Shown here: one piece after another, positions 38,829-64,000 of the stretch
Layout of the letters: every line of letters begins with the position of its first letter
How positions within the stretch are numbered: position 1 is the first letter of the stretch
DNA from: Colius striatus
Taxonomy: Eukaryota; Chordata; Aves; Coliiformes; Coliidae
Reading direction: 5' to 3'
Assembly: GCF_028858725.1 (NCBI RefSeq)
Contig: NC_084790.1
Location: 85,499,506 to 85,563,505 of the forward strand
Length of the DNA: 64,000 nt
Translations under genes and position numbers: made by a program
Notes under the pieces: generated by a model
Databases searched by the model: none
Seen by the model: the letters and a program-made list of their open reading frames with translations, nothing else
Told to the model about the DNA's origin: nothing

Positions 38829-39884
38829 CTCTCACATACAGTTGTTGAGGGTTAAGGTTAAATAGTGTTTGGAGTGGTTGGGTTTTTTTCTGGGCAAAGG
38901 AATCATATCATCTATCCTTTTCTCCATCTCCTGTCAGATGCAGTACTCCAGTCATCATTTTTTTTGAACGAGTCCTCTGAAACGTGAGATGCTCTCTAGT
39001 TAATTCACTTAATATCAGCCAATACACCCTGGGGTGTACAGTAGCAAAAACATGTTGGTATCATGCCACCTGCCTGTTCAAAACCCACAGAAAGGAGATG
39101 TGGGCCCTGAAGTTTTTGTTTGTTCAGTTTCAAGGTTCATCTAGCCTGCAGTCGTGAGAAAAGCTGTGCTGCTGCAAGGAGGACAAACGCCTTTGGTGAC
39201 CCAGCGATCTGCAGGGTGTTTAAAACGCACCACCCCGTGGCAGGAAACCACAGCTGCAATTTGGAGTACTTCTTGGATGCTTCATTTTGTTTTCTCCCAC
39301 GTTTCAAGACAGAAATCAGCAGCTTTCCTTATACTGGGTAACAGTGACTACTCACATAAAAGTAATGCACTGGAGCCTAAAAAGAAAAATGTATGCACTT
39401 GGTAGAAATCAATCTATGCAGTTATCCCTCTACCATCCAACACATTTCTTCTGTATTCTCTGCTCCTTCCAGCACACTATGAAATTGCCATAATCCTGAT
39501 TGCTCTCACCAGAAATGCTTTCACTTCCCAAAGGCAGATACACAGTTCTGCCACTGTTATATCTAGGAAACTGGAGAACAAGCTTTGGAATGATGTACAA
39601 GGATCAGATATCGCTGCTGTTACTCTGTAAAACATGATCAGATTCCCTAGTGAAGCCCAGCTCAGGCCAAATACTCAAGGCTAGGAACCCCTCTGTGCTG
39701 TGGAAGACTGGCTCAGGAATCAAATGTCAACGCTTGTGCTCATCTTTATCAACGACTTGGTACGAAAAGGCAATATTCTGAAGCACAGCAAACTGTGTTG
39801 GTGCGTGACTTAGCACAGGACCTGGTTTTGCCCTTCTGGGAATACCACACTCCAGGCTTAAATGGGAAATCAGCAACCACAGCA
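38829..39884. other. Unannotated intergenic sequence
   Basis: About 1.05 kb. Nothing recognised. Confidence 0.5.
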
Positions 39885-40349
39885 GAGGAATTGAGGTGCT
39901 GGAGCGTGTCCAGAGCTGGGGAAGGGGCTGGAGCACAAGGGGCTGGGGAGGGTTTGAGGGAATGGGGGTGTTGAGCCTGGAGAAGAGGAGCCTGAGGGGA
40001 GACAGGAGCACTCTCTGACACTCCCTGTCAGGAGGCTGTGGCCAGAGAGAGGGGGGAGGTTTGGTCTCTGCTCACAAACTACAAGTGACAGGCAAGAGGA
40101 TACATGCTCAAGTTGCACCAGGGGACCTTTAGGTTGGAGACAGGGAACAGTTTCTTCCCCAGTGAGGTGTCCAGCCCTGTCCCAGGCTGCCCAGGGCAGT
40201 GGTGCAGTCCCCATCCCTGGAGGGATCCTGAAGCCATGTGTCTGTGGGGCTGAGGGACATGGGTTAGTGGTGGCTGTGGCAGTGCTGGGGGAATGGTTGG
40301 ACTCCATGAGCTTAAAGGGCTTTTCCAACCTCAATGACTCTGTGATTTC
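39885..40349 (+). mobile_element. CR1 LINE, ~465 bp sense copy (third family)
   Basis: It runs from GAATTGAGGTGCTGGAGCG through GTTGAGCCTGGAGAAGAGG and CAGGCTGCCCAGGGCAGTGG to TTTTCCAACCTCAATGACTC. This is the sense-strand counterpart of the copy at 24,116. Confidence 0.92.
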
Positions 40350-42167
40350 AGAAGGGCTTCCCCCTGGATACATCACTAGCAACCCACCTGATGACTGTCA
40401 GTCTCCACAGAGAGATTGCCAATGGCCTCCAGCATTCGATGGTGTTAGTGGCACCAGAGTGCACATGTCTGGATAAGCCACACATAACTCACCCTAACTA
40501 GAACACCCAGGTTGGTTTTAAATCTAAAGAAGAGATTGCTTTCTCCCCAGCTAAACTGGAGTTGGCCTCCTTCAGAGGGGGTTTATACCACCAGGTGCTG
40601 CAGTCTGAGAACACAGACACACAAAAAGAAGGAAGCTGAATTTATTTCCAAAACAAGACCATCTTCCCTTCCTGTCCCTGAAAAAGCAGACACTCAACTT
40701 GAAAATCTGGAAGCTGTGGGAGAAGTTGCATGTGTTAGAAGTGCAATTAAGTCCCCGTAACTTCAAGAGAAAGGATTTCACTGTTTCACTTCAGCGTGAC
40801 TAAGCCCCTCATCAGCAGCTCTTAGAGGAAATGAAGAGGATAAAAATGGAATGATAGAGGAACAAGCAGTCGGCTCATACAGAAAAGAAAGGTTACCAGC
40901 AGGATTTACAATCGTCTGTGCTGATAGAGTGTTCATATCTTACTTGGAGAATGAGGTGAGCATCACAATGCAGCCTGGAGAAAACACATAATTATTCCAG
41001 ATGACCAAATGGATGACACATGGAGCTCAAACATCCCAGTCATAAAAGGGGGAAATGAAACATTATGTGCAAAGTAAAGTGCATGAAGTGGACTATTCTT
41101 TACTGTACCTACACAGTGACGAGGTCTGAAAGAACTGTAGCTACACAGGGCTGAGATCTTGGGGAAAACTGTGTGAGCTGTCTGAAAATCAGAGCTCAGT
41201 GATTATCCACAGTCAAGAACGTATTAGTTATTGGTAGCTATGGAAGGAGCTAAGAATAGAAAACACCCTGCTTTCTAAAATCCAGGAGGCAACTGTACCT
41301 TGAACAGTGAAACCCCAGTAACCCTAATTTGCAGCAGAAAGAGGGAAACACATACTGTTTTAAATTAATATCTAGCTTGCTGCCTGCAGCTGGGTTTTTT
41401 CCTTAAATCCACATAAATAGCACTATGCATTTTCAGTCATTAAAGCCACTGCACCCACCAAAACCCCCGGAACGGTGATCAGCATAGTTCAACTGTTATC
41501 CACCAGTCCTAACAATACCTGCCTTGACCTGAATATCTTGCTGGGCTAGGCAGTCAGGTTTTGAACAGCCTCCCATCTTTCACAATTGTCATAGCTCATG
41601 CCAACGGAGCAGCAAAGAAGCAGCTGTAGGTAAGCAACATTTTGACAGTGGACAGGGATGAGAAAGAGTAAAGGCTGAAGCCTTTGCTACTTTAGTTTAT
41701 GTAGCACCGTGCAGGCTATGGAGAAGTGCATTCTGTCTCTGACATGAGACCTGTCCGACACACTGTGAGTTCTAATGTGGACATCTGCATCACAGCAAGG
41801 TGCATGTTGCCCTCTGTGAGAATCACACACAAAGGGTTAAATGTGCCAGTCCCTGTTTATCTCTGGCGCAGACCTGGACAGTGATATTCCTCCTGAGAGA
41901 TCAGCAGGAGAAGCAGCCAAGGGAGGAAGCCTTGGAGAGGCAAGATGGTCTTGTTTTGGCTGTAAATCGTGGGATCAGGCAGACAAACAGCTTCAGCAAG
42001 GCCACGGTGCCTCTCAGGGGGTGAGATCATTGCTTCACTAACTGGGAAACTAATATTAAATGTCACACCTCTTTAACACCCCTAAGTATGGCAATGAGCA
42101 AAGAGGCACATACTAAACACATATGACTGTGCTTTCCCCATACAAATCACGTTAAACTTCCAGGAAT
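40350..42167. other. Intergenic sequence, no gene seen
   Basis: About 1.8 kb. No exon or repeat was recognised. Confidence 0.5.
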
Positions 42168-42385
42168 TTAAAAGGTGTTTGTCAAGAGGATGAGGCAGCA
42201 CTTCTTTCTGTTGTCTCAAGTGACAGGACAAGAGGCAACAGACAAAAGCTGGAGTTGTCCAACCCCACCTGGACACGTTCCTGTGCCCTCTGAGCGAGGG
42301 GAACCTGCTTTAGCAGGGACTTGGGCTGGATGAGCTCTGCAGGGCCCTTCTAACCCCCAACATTTGGGGATTCTGGGATTCTGTA
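42168..42385 (+). mobile_element. CR1 LINE, short copy with internal deletion
   Basis: It begins AAAGGTGTTTGTCAAGAGG and jumps from ACAAAAGCTGGAG directly to TTGTCCAACCCCACCTGG. The ~110 bp normally between them are missing. It ends in the second-subfamily variant and GATTCTGGGATTCTG. Confidence 0.88.
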
Positions 42386-43301
42386 AATGTCACCCCAGGG
42401 CGAGGGCAGAGAGGTTTGGTGATATAAAAGTCCCCAGGGAGAGGGAGATGGAGCTTGTTAGTGTTCAGCCTTTTCAGCCTTTTGAGTGTTTTCTTCTTCT
42501 CATTGACTTAGAAAGACACAGGAGGGAGAAAGAGACTGAAGGCTTAAACAAGGCAGTTGATGGGCTGTACTCTTCCTCCACTCAGCAGGGACACCAGCCT
42601 CTGGGTAAGAGTGGTGGGTTTTGGCTCTGAGGGGAGAACCCCCCAGGAGCAGCGTTTCTGCCATTCTGTCATACGCTGGTGCTGCTGCAGCCAGGGTGTT
42701 TATCAGCAGCCATCTCCAGCCTGGTCCATCTGTCACCTTCATAAAGCACCTGTTTTCTAACCTTCTGAAACTGTGGCTCATAAACCCAACTCTAACCCTT
42801 GGCTTTGCAAAAGTGTTCTCGGTGCAAGTCCCAGGGAGGGGCTCAGGCAGGCAAACACCAAGCTCCCACCCTTCACTCGACACCCTGACAGTACAGCAAG
42901 CCTCGAGGACTTCAGTCAGTACAGTCAATGAAGATCTCACTTCATCCAAATCCCACATGAATTAAGACAGGTGACTCACAACTTGAACCCCACTGCCTGC
43001 GAGAGGCGAGACGACTGGCTCAGATATGTGCTCCTCAAACCAGCTGAGGACAGCCCTGTACTAAGAGACATGGGTGACACCACATCAGAGGAAGTTAAGA
43101 AATGAGTTGCTGTATGTATGCAGTTACCAGGCAGCAAGGCAGTTAGATGCAACTACTCCCCTTCTTGGAAGGCCAGCAGATTTGCTAGAGTTGTCTGGAA
43201 ACTACCTAGTAAACACCAGTTACTCCTCGGTCACAAGTCTGGCCCAAACCAAACGCTGAGTTACCAAAAGTGACAGTTCTCACAGTGATTTACTTTTAAA
43301 G
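42386..43301. other. Intergenic sequence downstream of ACAA2
   Basis: About 900 bp between the last intergenic CR1 copy and the probable ACAA2 transcript end. Nothing recognised. Confidence 0.5.
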
Positions 43302-43326
43302 CAAACAAACAAACAAACAAACAAAC
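43302..43326. repeat. (CAAA)n microsatellite
   Basis: About six copies of the tetranucleotide CAAA on the plus strand (TTTG on the ACAA2 strand), directly beyond the probable ACAA2 poly(A) signals. Confidence 0.9.
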
Positions 43327-43340
43327 ACCAAGACCTTATT

Positions 43341-43903
43341 TTTATTTCTTTTTCTTCTGTGGTATTTATTGTTCTTTTGGGAGGCACAATGGAAGTTTCA
43401 GCTTCTGTTCGTTCTCTTCTCCCTTGCAAAACAGCAGGGTACAGGTTACAGCTGCAGCTGAAGGGCTCCAATTAAATGTGCACATTTCTTGATGGTGAGA
43501 GAGGCACATGTGCCAGACAGCAGCAGTAGCTGAAATAAAGACAGTTGAAGCAATGCTTGCTTAAGAAGCTGCACTGACTGCTATTTTAAGGCAGGTCTGG
43601 TGAAAGTTTTGACAGGCAATTTCCTCAGAAAATGGAAGGAGTTTTGCCTGTGGAAATGTAACAACTTTGATTGAAAAGAGGCTTTTAGAAAATACTTCAT
43701 TAGTGTGAAATTAAATTGATGCCACACTTCCTTTAGTTAGGAAGACATCAACGGATCTCTTCATTCAGAATTCAGACTTCTCAGCTCTTCCTTTACCTTG
43801 CAGGAATGGCACAAAAAAAGGAAGACAGTGATGCTGGAGTGTGCCTAAAGGCAGAAGTTTCTCAGGGGGATTATTCAGGCAACACTACAGTCTCCAGAAT
43901 CGC
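43341..43903 (-). other. ACAA2: Probable ACAA2 3' UTR with two poly(A) signals
   Basis: Downstream of the TGA (minus strand) about 530 bp pass without another AATAAA. Then two canonical hexamers occur, at 43,365-43,370 and 43,341-43,346 (TTTATT on the plus strand). A (TTTG)n tract follows at once on the transcript strand and could supply the U/GU-rich downstream element. The transcript end is inferred; no transcript data are available here. Confidence 0.6.
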
Positions 43904-59100
<15,197 letters not shown>

Positions 59101-59507
59101 CTGAAACAGAAGCAAGGAATTAGCACACCAGTACTCAGAAAACCACCAGGTCAGTCTCAATCAGATAAATATCCCAGATCCACGGGAAGCTTTGTAAATG
59201 CAGGCAACGTGAACCCATGCAGTTGAAGATAAATAAGCCAGACAGCAATGCCTTACACACAGTGTGCAGAACTCATGGTCAAGAAAGAAAAGTTTGGCAA
59301 GGTTCCATATCTCTTTTCCACAAAGAGTATTGAAAGAAAAAAACAAGGCAGGTAGTCTGGATATCAGACAGGCAAAGGAGGCCACCACACCACATCATAC
59401 ATTAGCACCAGTGTACTAAAAGCATGAAAGTAACATCCGTGCAATCCCATAGTGGACACCTGTGAAATAACCAAATGAAGAACAGTTCTTCTAAAGAAGC
59501 AAAGAGG

Positions 59508-59722
59508 CTGTTCCCTCAAGGACTTTTTCACTGAGAGGGCTGTTAAGCATTGGAACAGGTTGTCCACAGGGGAGTCCCCATCCCTGGGGGTATTCAAAAG
59601 ACACACAGATGAGGTGCTGAGGGATATGGTTTTGTTTAGCAATGGGCCTGGCAGTGTGAGGTGAGTGGTTGGACTCGATGATCTTAAAGGTCTTTGCCAA
59701 CGGTAATGGTTCTGAGGGATTG
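59508..59722 (+). mobile_element. CR1 LINE 3' fragment (third family) in ACAA2 intron 1
   Basis: It runs from GCTGTTCCCTCAAGGAC through GGAACAGGTTGTCCACAGG and GAGTCCCCATCCCTGGGG to GGTTGGACTCGATGATC and a short degenerate tail. Confidence 0.88.
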
Positions 59723-59737
59723 ACCTGAATGATTCTG

Positions 59738-60424
59738 GGGACTGACCTGTTGGAGTGCAGCTCTGCAGAGTGAGACCTGGGAGTGCTGGTTGATAATAAA
59801 CTGACCATGAGCCAGCAACGTGGCCTCATGGGCAAGAAGCCAATGGCAGCCTGGGGGCATCAAGAAGAGTGTGGGCAGCAGGTCACGGGAGGTTCTGCTC
59901 CCCCTCTACTCTGCCCTGGTGAGGCCTCATCTGGAGTCCTGTGTCCAGTTCTGGGCTCCCCAGCTCAAGAGGGACAGGGAAGTGCTGGAGAGAGGCCAGT
60001 GCAGGGCCACCAAGATGATCAGGGGACTGGAGGAAAGGCTGCGGAAACTGGGGCTGTTTAGTCTGGAGAAGAGGAGATTGAGGGGGGAGCTCATCAATAT
60101 TTACAAATGGTGGGTGTCAGGAGGTTGGGGCAGCACTTTTTTTGATGGTATCTAGCAAGAGGATAAGGGGTGACGGGATGAAGCTGGAACACAAATAGTT
60201 CCATTGAAACATAAGGACACACTGTGTCAGTGTTTCAGTGAGGGAGGCCTGGCCCAGGCTGCCCAGGGAGGGTGTGGAGGCTCCTTCCTTGGAGGGCTTC
60301 AAGACCGACCTGGACACGTTCCTGTGTGACCTGATCTAGGTTGACCTGCTTCTGCAGGGAGGGTGGACTAGATGATATCTCAAGGTCCCTTCCAACCCCT
60401 ACCATTCTGTGATTCTATGATTCT
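59738..60424 (+). mobile_element. CR1 LINE, ~0.69 kb in ACAA2 intron 1
   Basis: It starts GGGGACTGACCTGTTGGAG and includes the DNKLTMSQQ frame. A small deletion removes the GCATCTTCCTTATGAG codons near 60,030. It ends CATTCTGTGATTCTATGATTCT-type. Abundant subfamily, lying directly after the third-family copy in the same orientation. Confidence 0.94.
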
Positions 60425-61438
60425 CATCCTAGAAAAAATCAGGAGGTTTTTGGCTTACACTCTGAGGAAGTTTTCACAACTAAAAAAGAACCCAAACTCA
60501 CAACAATAAAACAAAACAGAATAAACCAAAATCTTTTAGTATGTATTTCTACTTTGATTCCTTTCACTTTAGAAGAAACACATATCCTAAACAACAACAG
60601 CAACAAAATAATCACGCTATTTCCAGAACTACGTAAGTCATCCAAACTGCATTAGCTGATGCCTCGAAGCTTTGGAGAGGAAATTCCAGCCAGGAGAGCG
60701 CGTGCAAGCACGAGTGCCTGTACCAATGCCAGCTCGGCAGGAGGTGTGTCTGAATCAATCCAACCAACTGCTGGCTGCTCGTCACAGCAGCCTCCTGCTG
60801 CTGCCTGCACACAGCAACAAGGGAGAGGCAGCGAGTGAACTTTCCCCCAGTTGAACAACGGAGCTCACATACCCCTTTTCCACAGCTGCCACGAAGCACC
60901 CACAGTTATTTACGTAACATGATAAGGATATATAGAGATAAAAGAACGAAACCAAAGGAAAATGTCTCTTCATGAAGCTGCTCATGAAATACCAGGCTTT
61001 CAGTTAGAGACTGCATGAGCCACGCTCTCTGGCTGGTTTGTCAGAGTGCTCCTCTGCTCTCACCTATTTGGATGACAGGTTGTGTGACTTATAGAAAAGG
61101 ATTTTCCAAACTGGTGAAGGGCAAGCTTGCTCCACTGCCAAGGACTCCAACGTGATGTTGGGAGCTGAAACGGGCAACCAAAATGCTCAGAAGGTCAACT
61201 GGGTGTTATCCTGGAGGAGGCTAAGGATAGGATAGGGACGAATATGAAAAACAACACAGCTTTCAAAACCATGAAGACAGCACAACAGGTTAACACCCTC
61301 ACAGCTTGGTGCTGCCCATGGGCTTCTTCCTGGTGTATCAGAAAGAAGTCTTTACTAAGCAGACTAGTGCTGCTCCCTTAAGGTGTAGTGCTGACGTGGT
61401 AACAACGCAAAAACTGTGAGGAGCAGAAAGGAAAGCTG

Positions 61439-61456
61439 ATGAATGAATGAATGAAT
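61439..61456. repeat. (ATGA)n microsatellite
   Basis: About four and a half ATGA units in ACAA2 intron 1. Confidence 0.85.
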
Positions 61457-62380
61457 AATAAAATTATACATCCCCAAACTCTACTCTTCAGGTTTTGAGG
61501 TGTGGAGGGGACACCACGGTCCTTAAATATCCCGAGAGGCCTCTGTATATTGAGGAGTCTGAAAAGTACTAAAGCTGGTGCTGAGGGAAAGGGCCTGTGC
61601 ACGGGCTGGGAACAAATGCTTGGAACAGACCTCTTGTATGTTTTATCTATTGTCATTTTTTCACTCCTCATTTAATCACCTTTCAACTGATATCAGCAAG
61701 TAACTGAATTTAACCAGAAACAACTGTTAATCCATTGACTGAACAAGTTTCTACTTTGTAGGCGTTTTTCCCAATAAAAAGATGAAAACTACTAACAAAC
61801 ACAAGGTGCAAACCCCCACAAGCTCGAGTTTTTTAACAGAGGCTAGGTTGCTTTAAGTGAGATTTGTTTATGGAAAAAAACATGTTCTATACAGTCACTG
61901 CAGAATTAGTTCCTGGCTTCTCTAAATATTCAGTTGGCAGATTGAAATTTAGACCTGTCTTTTTCACTGAACTATCAAAAATGTGCTGCATTAACAATAA
62001 TTTATGGAATGTTAAGTTTGAGACTTCATTAAACGTTAACACTTTTAAACAAAAGACCTTTTGCTCTTTTAAGGCTGATCTCATGTTCCCAAGCTTATCT
62101 TCCCTGCAGCCAAGAAGGCCTTGACCCTCTCCTTGTCACCACACCTCCTGCCCAGCAACTCTCGTCCCTCTGTCTCCTCTAAAATTGTGATGGCAAGTCT
62201 TTGCTGTGGAGCAGGTCGGGGATCTAACCAAGCTAAAATAACTTGTCTCTCCTCCCTTTTGGCCTGGTTGTTGGTTATGCACGTTACTGTCTGAATCACA
62301 CACACCGTGTTGCCTTACAAGCAAACAGTCCAGGGGCGAGGATGGAACTTTGCCCTTAAACCTTCCTTTCACAATAACAA

Positions 62381-62402
62381 TATATCTCTCTCTATCTCTC
62401 TA
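62381..62402. repeat. Short (CT)n/TATCTCT run
   Basis: TATATCTCTCTCTATCTCTC-type low-complexity run in ACAA2 intron 1. Confidence 0.75.
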
Positions 62403-63479
62403 GAAATGCTACTCACTTCATGGAATTTCAGGAGGGGCAACAAGGGGTGACTGACTCAGGACTAAGTCCTGAGTGAGAAAGGACTTTGATAGCTCTTTCT
62501 ATGTCTCCATTAACTACTACTGCCCTACATTACCATGGCAAGACTCAAAGGTCTCTGGAGTCTTCCTAGACGATAAATATTGTATGAGTGATGAATACTG
62601 CCAAATGCATAGGGATCTGGAAAATTTTAGGGCTAGAAAGCAACTCTGAATCCTTGTCAAACACTCAAATATATCTTTTCATGTAAATCTGTTAACCATT
62701 TTCTGCCCAGTGAGGATCTACTATTATAGGTGTGAAACGCTCCCTAACCCTCCAACCCTTCTTAAATGTGCTTGGTATAAAAATATCTGTTTGGCAGATC
62801 CTATCTTGAAGGACTAAAAAGCAAACATTAACCTGAAAAAAAATATAATCATGAAGCAAAAACAAGGTATGAAAAGTCTTGTGGCAAGAGACAAGATCCT
62901 GAAACTAACAAACAAGTATGGGCAAAGCTGCTCCCTGCACTATCCAGCTCAGTAGAGCAATACAGAATTACAACAGTGACCGGACAGGCTTTTGCACTGA
63001 AACCTCAAACCATGACTTGCCCCTTTGGTTTTATTTAGGCACAGCCCTGTCAGGCAGCAAAGCACTGTCAAATAGGTAAGAGGCCCTATTTAAATCAACT
63101 TCAATTCCGTTCTTAAGATCAGGGATTAAAGGGGCGTATTTATCACACTCTTGAGAGACGTGAAATTCAAACTGCACACAGTTGCTGGGTACTTCTTCAC
63201 ACAAAATGCTTCCAGAACTGTTGGCACCTACAGGGTTTACCCTGCACATTTATTGCCAACACAGGCAGGGGCTGGGTGTGACCAAAGAGACTTTCCATCA
63301 CTGACACTTCAACTGTCCTTCCTAGTGACTTCTAGTCACTGCAGGTCGATGTGGATGGGCACTGGCCATATTATATGCGCCCTCTGCTCTAAGTTTGCAC
63401 CACAAGTGGTTTAAGCACTGCAGAAAGTCCATCACAGTATATTCAATATACATTCAGTGCTCACTACAGAGACGATGGC

Positions 63480-63759
63480 AGCTGATGGTATCTAGCAACA
63501 GGACAAGGGGTGATGGAAAAAAGCTGCAACACAAAAAATTCCATTTAAGCACAGGAAAAAACTGTTTCAGTGTTTGAGTGAGGGAGCCCTGGCCCAGGCT
63601 GCCCAGGGAGGGTGTGGAGGCTCCTTCCCTGGAGGGCTTCAAGACCCACCTGGACACGTTCCTGTGTGACCTGATCTAGGTGGGACCTGCTTCTGCAGGG
63701 TAGTTGGACTGGATGAGCTCTAAAAGGCCCCTTCCAACCCGCCATTCTGTGATTCTATG
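63480..63759 (+). mobile_element. CR1 LINE 3' fragment next to the ACAA2 CpG island
   Basis: It starts GCAGCTGATGGTATCTAGC and ends CATTCTGTGATTCTATGAT. Abundant subfamily (CTGATCTAGGTGGGACC). It abuts the CpG-rich segment, about 240 bp from the window edge. Confidence 0.93.
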
Positions 63760-64000
63760 ATCCCTTCTCGCACCTAACGCGGGCCTGTGGGTTTCCAAGG
63801 GGCACGGCCCGGCCCGGCCCGGGCAAGACAAAATCACCCCGGAGGGCCAGGAACGGCTTCAGAGGCTCCATTTTGGATTTCCTGACGGACAACACACGAG
63901 CTGCCGCCGGGTTACGAGCCCCCACAGCCGGGCCAGGGCCGCTACCGCCTCCCCGGACGCGGCAGCCGCGACTCCGCCGGTCACCTCTGCCCCAGCGCCG
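63760..64000. promoter_or_regulatory. CpG-island-like segment at the ACAA2 5' end
   Basis: GC content and CpG frequency rise abruptly after the CR1 copy ending at 63,759. There are many CG dinucleotides and a GGCCC tandem run at about 63,806-63,823. A CCATTTT core (YY1-like; AAAATGG on the minus strand) sits near 63,868. The position is where the ACAA2 first exon and promoter should be. In humans this region is a bidirectional start shared with SNHG22, the host of SCARNA17; whether that holds here cannot be seen. Confidence 0.6.
63985..64000 (-). CDS. ACAA2: Possible 3' end of ACAA2 exon 1
   Basis: Exon 2 needs a preceding exon ending in one base of a Gly codon. Reading minus from the edge, GGGGCAGAG|gtgacc offers a donor with the exon ending at 63985. 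In the required frame the visible codons are Arg-Arg-Trp-Gly-Arg followed by the G of Gly. Human exon 1 encodes only MALLR before this Gly. The Arg-rich reading fits a mitochondrial targeting end but differs from human, and the start codon is not in the window. The true exon 1 may instead lie wholly beyond the edge. Confidence 0.35.

Larger units (their letters stand above)
59101..63984 (-). other. ACAA2: ACAA2 intron 1 (left end certain, right end tentative)
   Basis: About 4.9 kb. It holds CR1 copies at 59,508-59,722, 59,738-60,424 and 63,480-63,759, all antisense to the gene, an (ATGA)n microsatellite at 61,439-61,456 and a short CT-rich run at 62,381-62,402. I see no other exon in the remainder. 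Confidence 0.7.

Noticed and set aside
1..43300. Expected LIPG (convergent neighbour of ACAA2 in mammals)
   Set aside because: No exon with lipase-family residues was recognised; the gene may lie further left or the order may differ.

Overview
This window is ordinary vertebrate nuclear DNA, almost certainly from a bird. It is packed with 5'-truncated CR1 LINEs, the dominant avian retroposon, recognisable by their octamer-type 3' tails (ATTCTATG/ATTCTGTG) and by remnants of the ORF2 C-terminal reading frame. The only protein-coding gene I can support is split into exons and lies on the minus strand. It is ACAA2, the mitochondrial 3-ketoacyl-CoA thiolase of fatty-acid beta-oxidation.

Layout. 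Bases 1 to about 43,300 look intergenic: no convincing host exon, about 20 recognisable CR1 copies in both orientations, some microsatellites, and one solo LTR of an endogenous retrovirus at 34,467-35,443. From about 43,340 to the right edge lies ACAA2, read right to left. Exon 10 with the stop codon is at 43,904-43,988, exons 9 to 2 lie between 46,293 and 59,100, intron 1 follows, and a CpG-rich promoter-like segment fills the last 240 bases. Exons 2-10 join in frame through GT/AG sites to give residues 6-397 on human ACAA2 numbering. The total length matches the human 397 aa, and the catalytic Cys92, His352 and Cys382 are present. Exon 1 lies at or just beyond the right edge; only a possible donor site and five upstream codons are visible. 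Two AATAAA signals on the minus strand mark the probable 3' end near 43,340-43,370.

CR1 and other mobile DNA cover roughly a fifth of the window by my estimate, which is high for a bird. This could reflect a CR1-rich lineage (woodpeckers and relatives are known for this) or a sex-chromosome location: the human 18q21 block carrying ACAA2 is, as I recall, Z-linked in chicken. The sequence alone cannot decide. In humans LIPG lies on the 3' side of ACAA2 and SNHG22/SCARNA17 and MYO5B on the 5' side. I saw no LIPG exon in the left part, and the SNHG22 side lies outside the window.

I found no undescribed biological system. The items most worth checking are an isolated exon-like segment at 23,457-23,540, a nested CR1 cluster at 16,891-17,810, inverted CR1 copies flanking ACAA2 exons 6-8, and the unusual apparent N-terminus of ACAA2.
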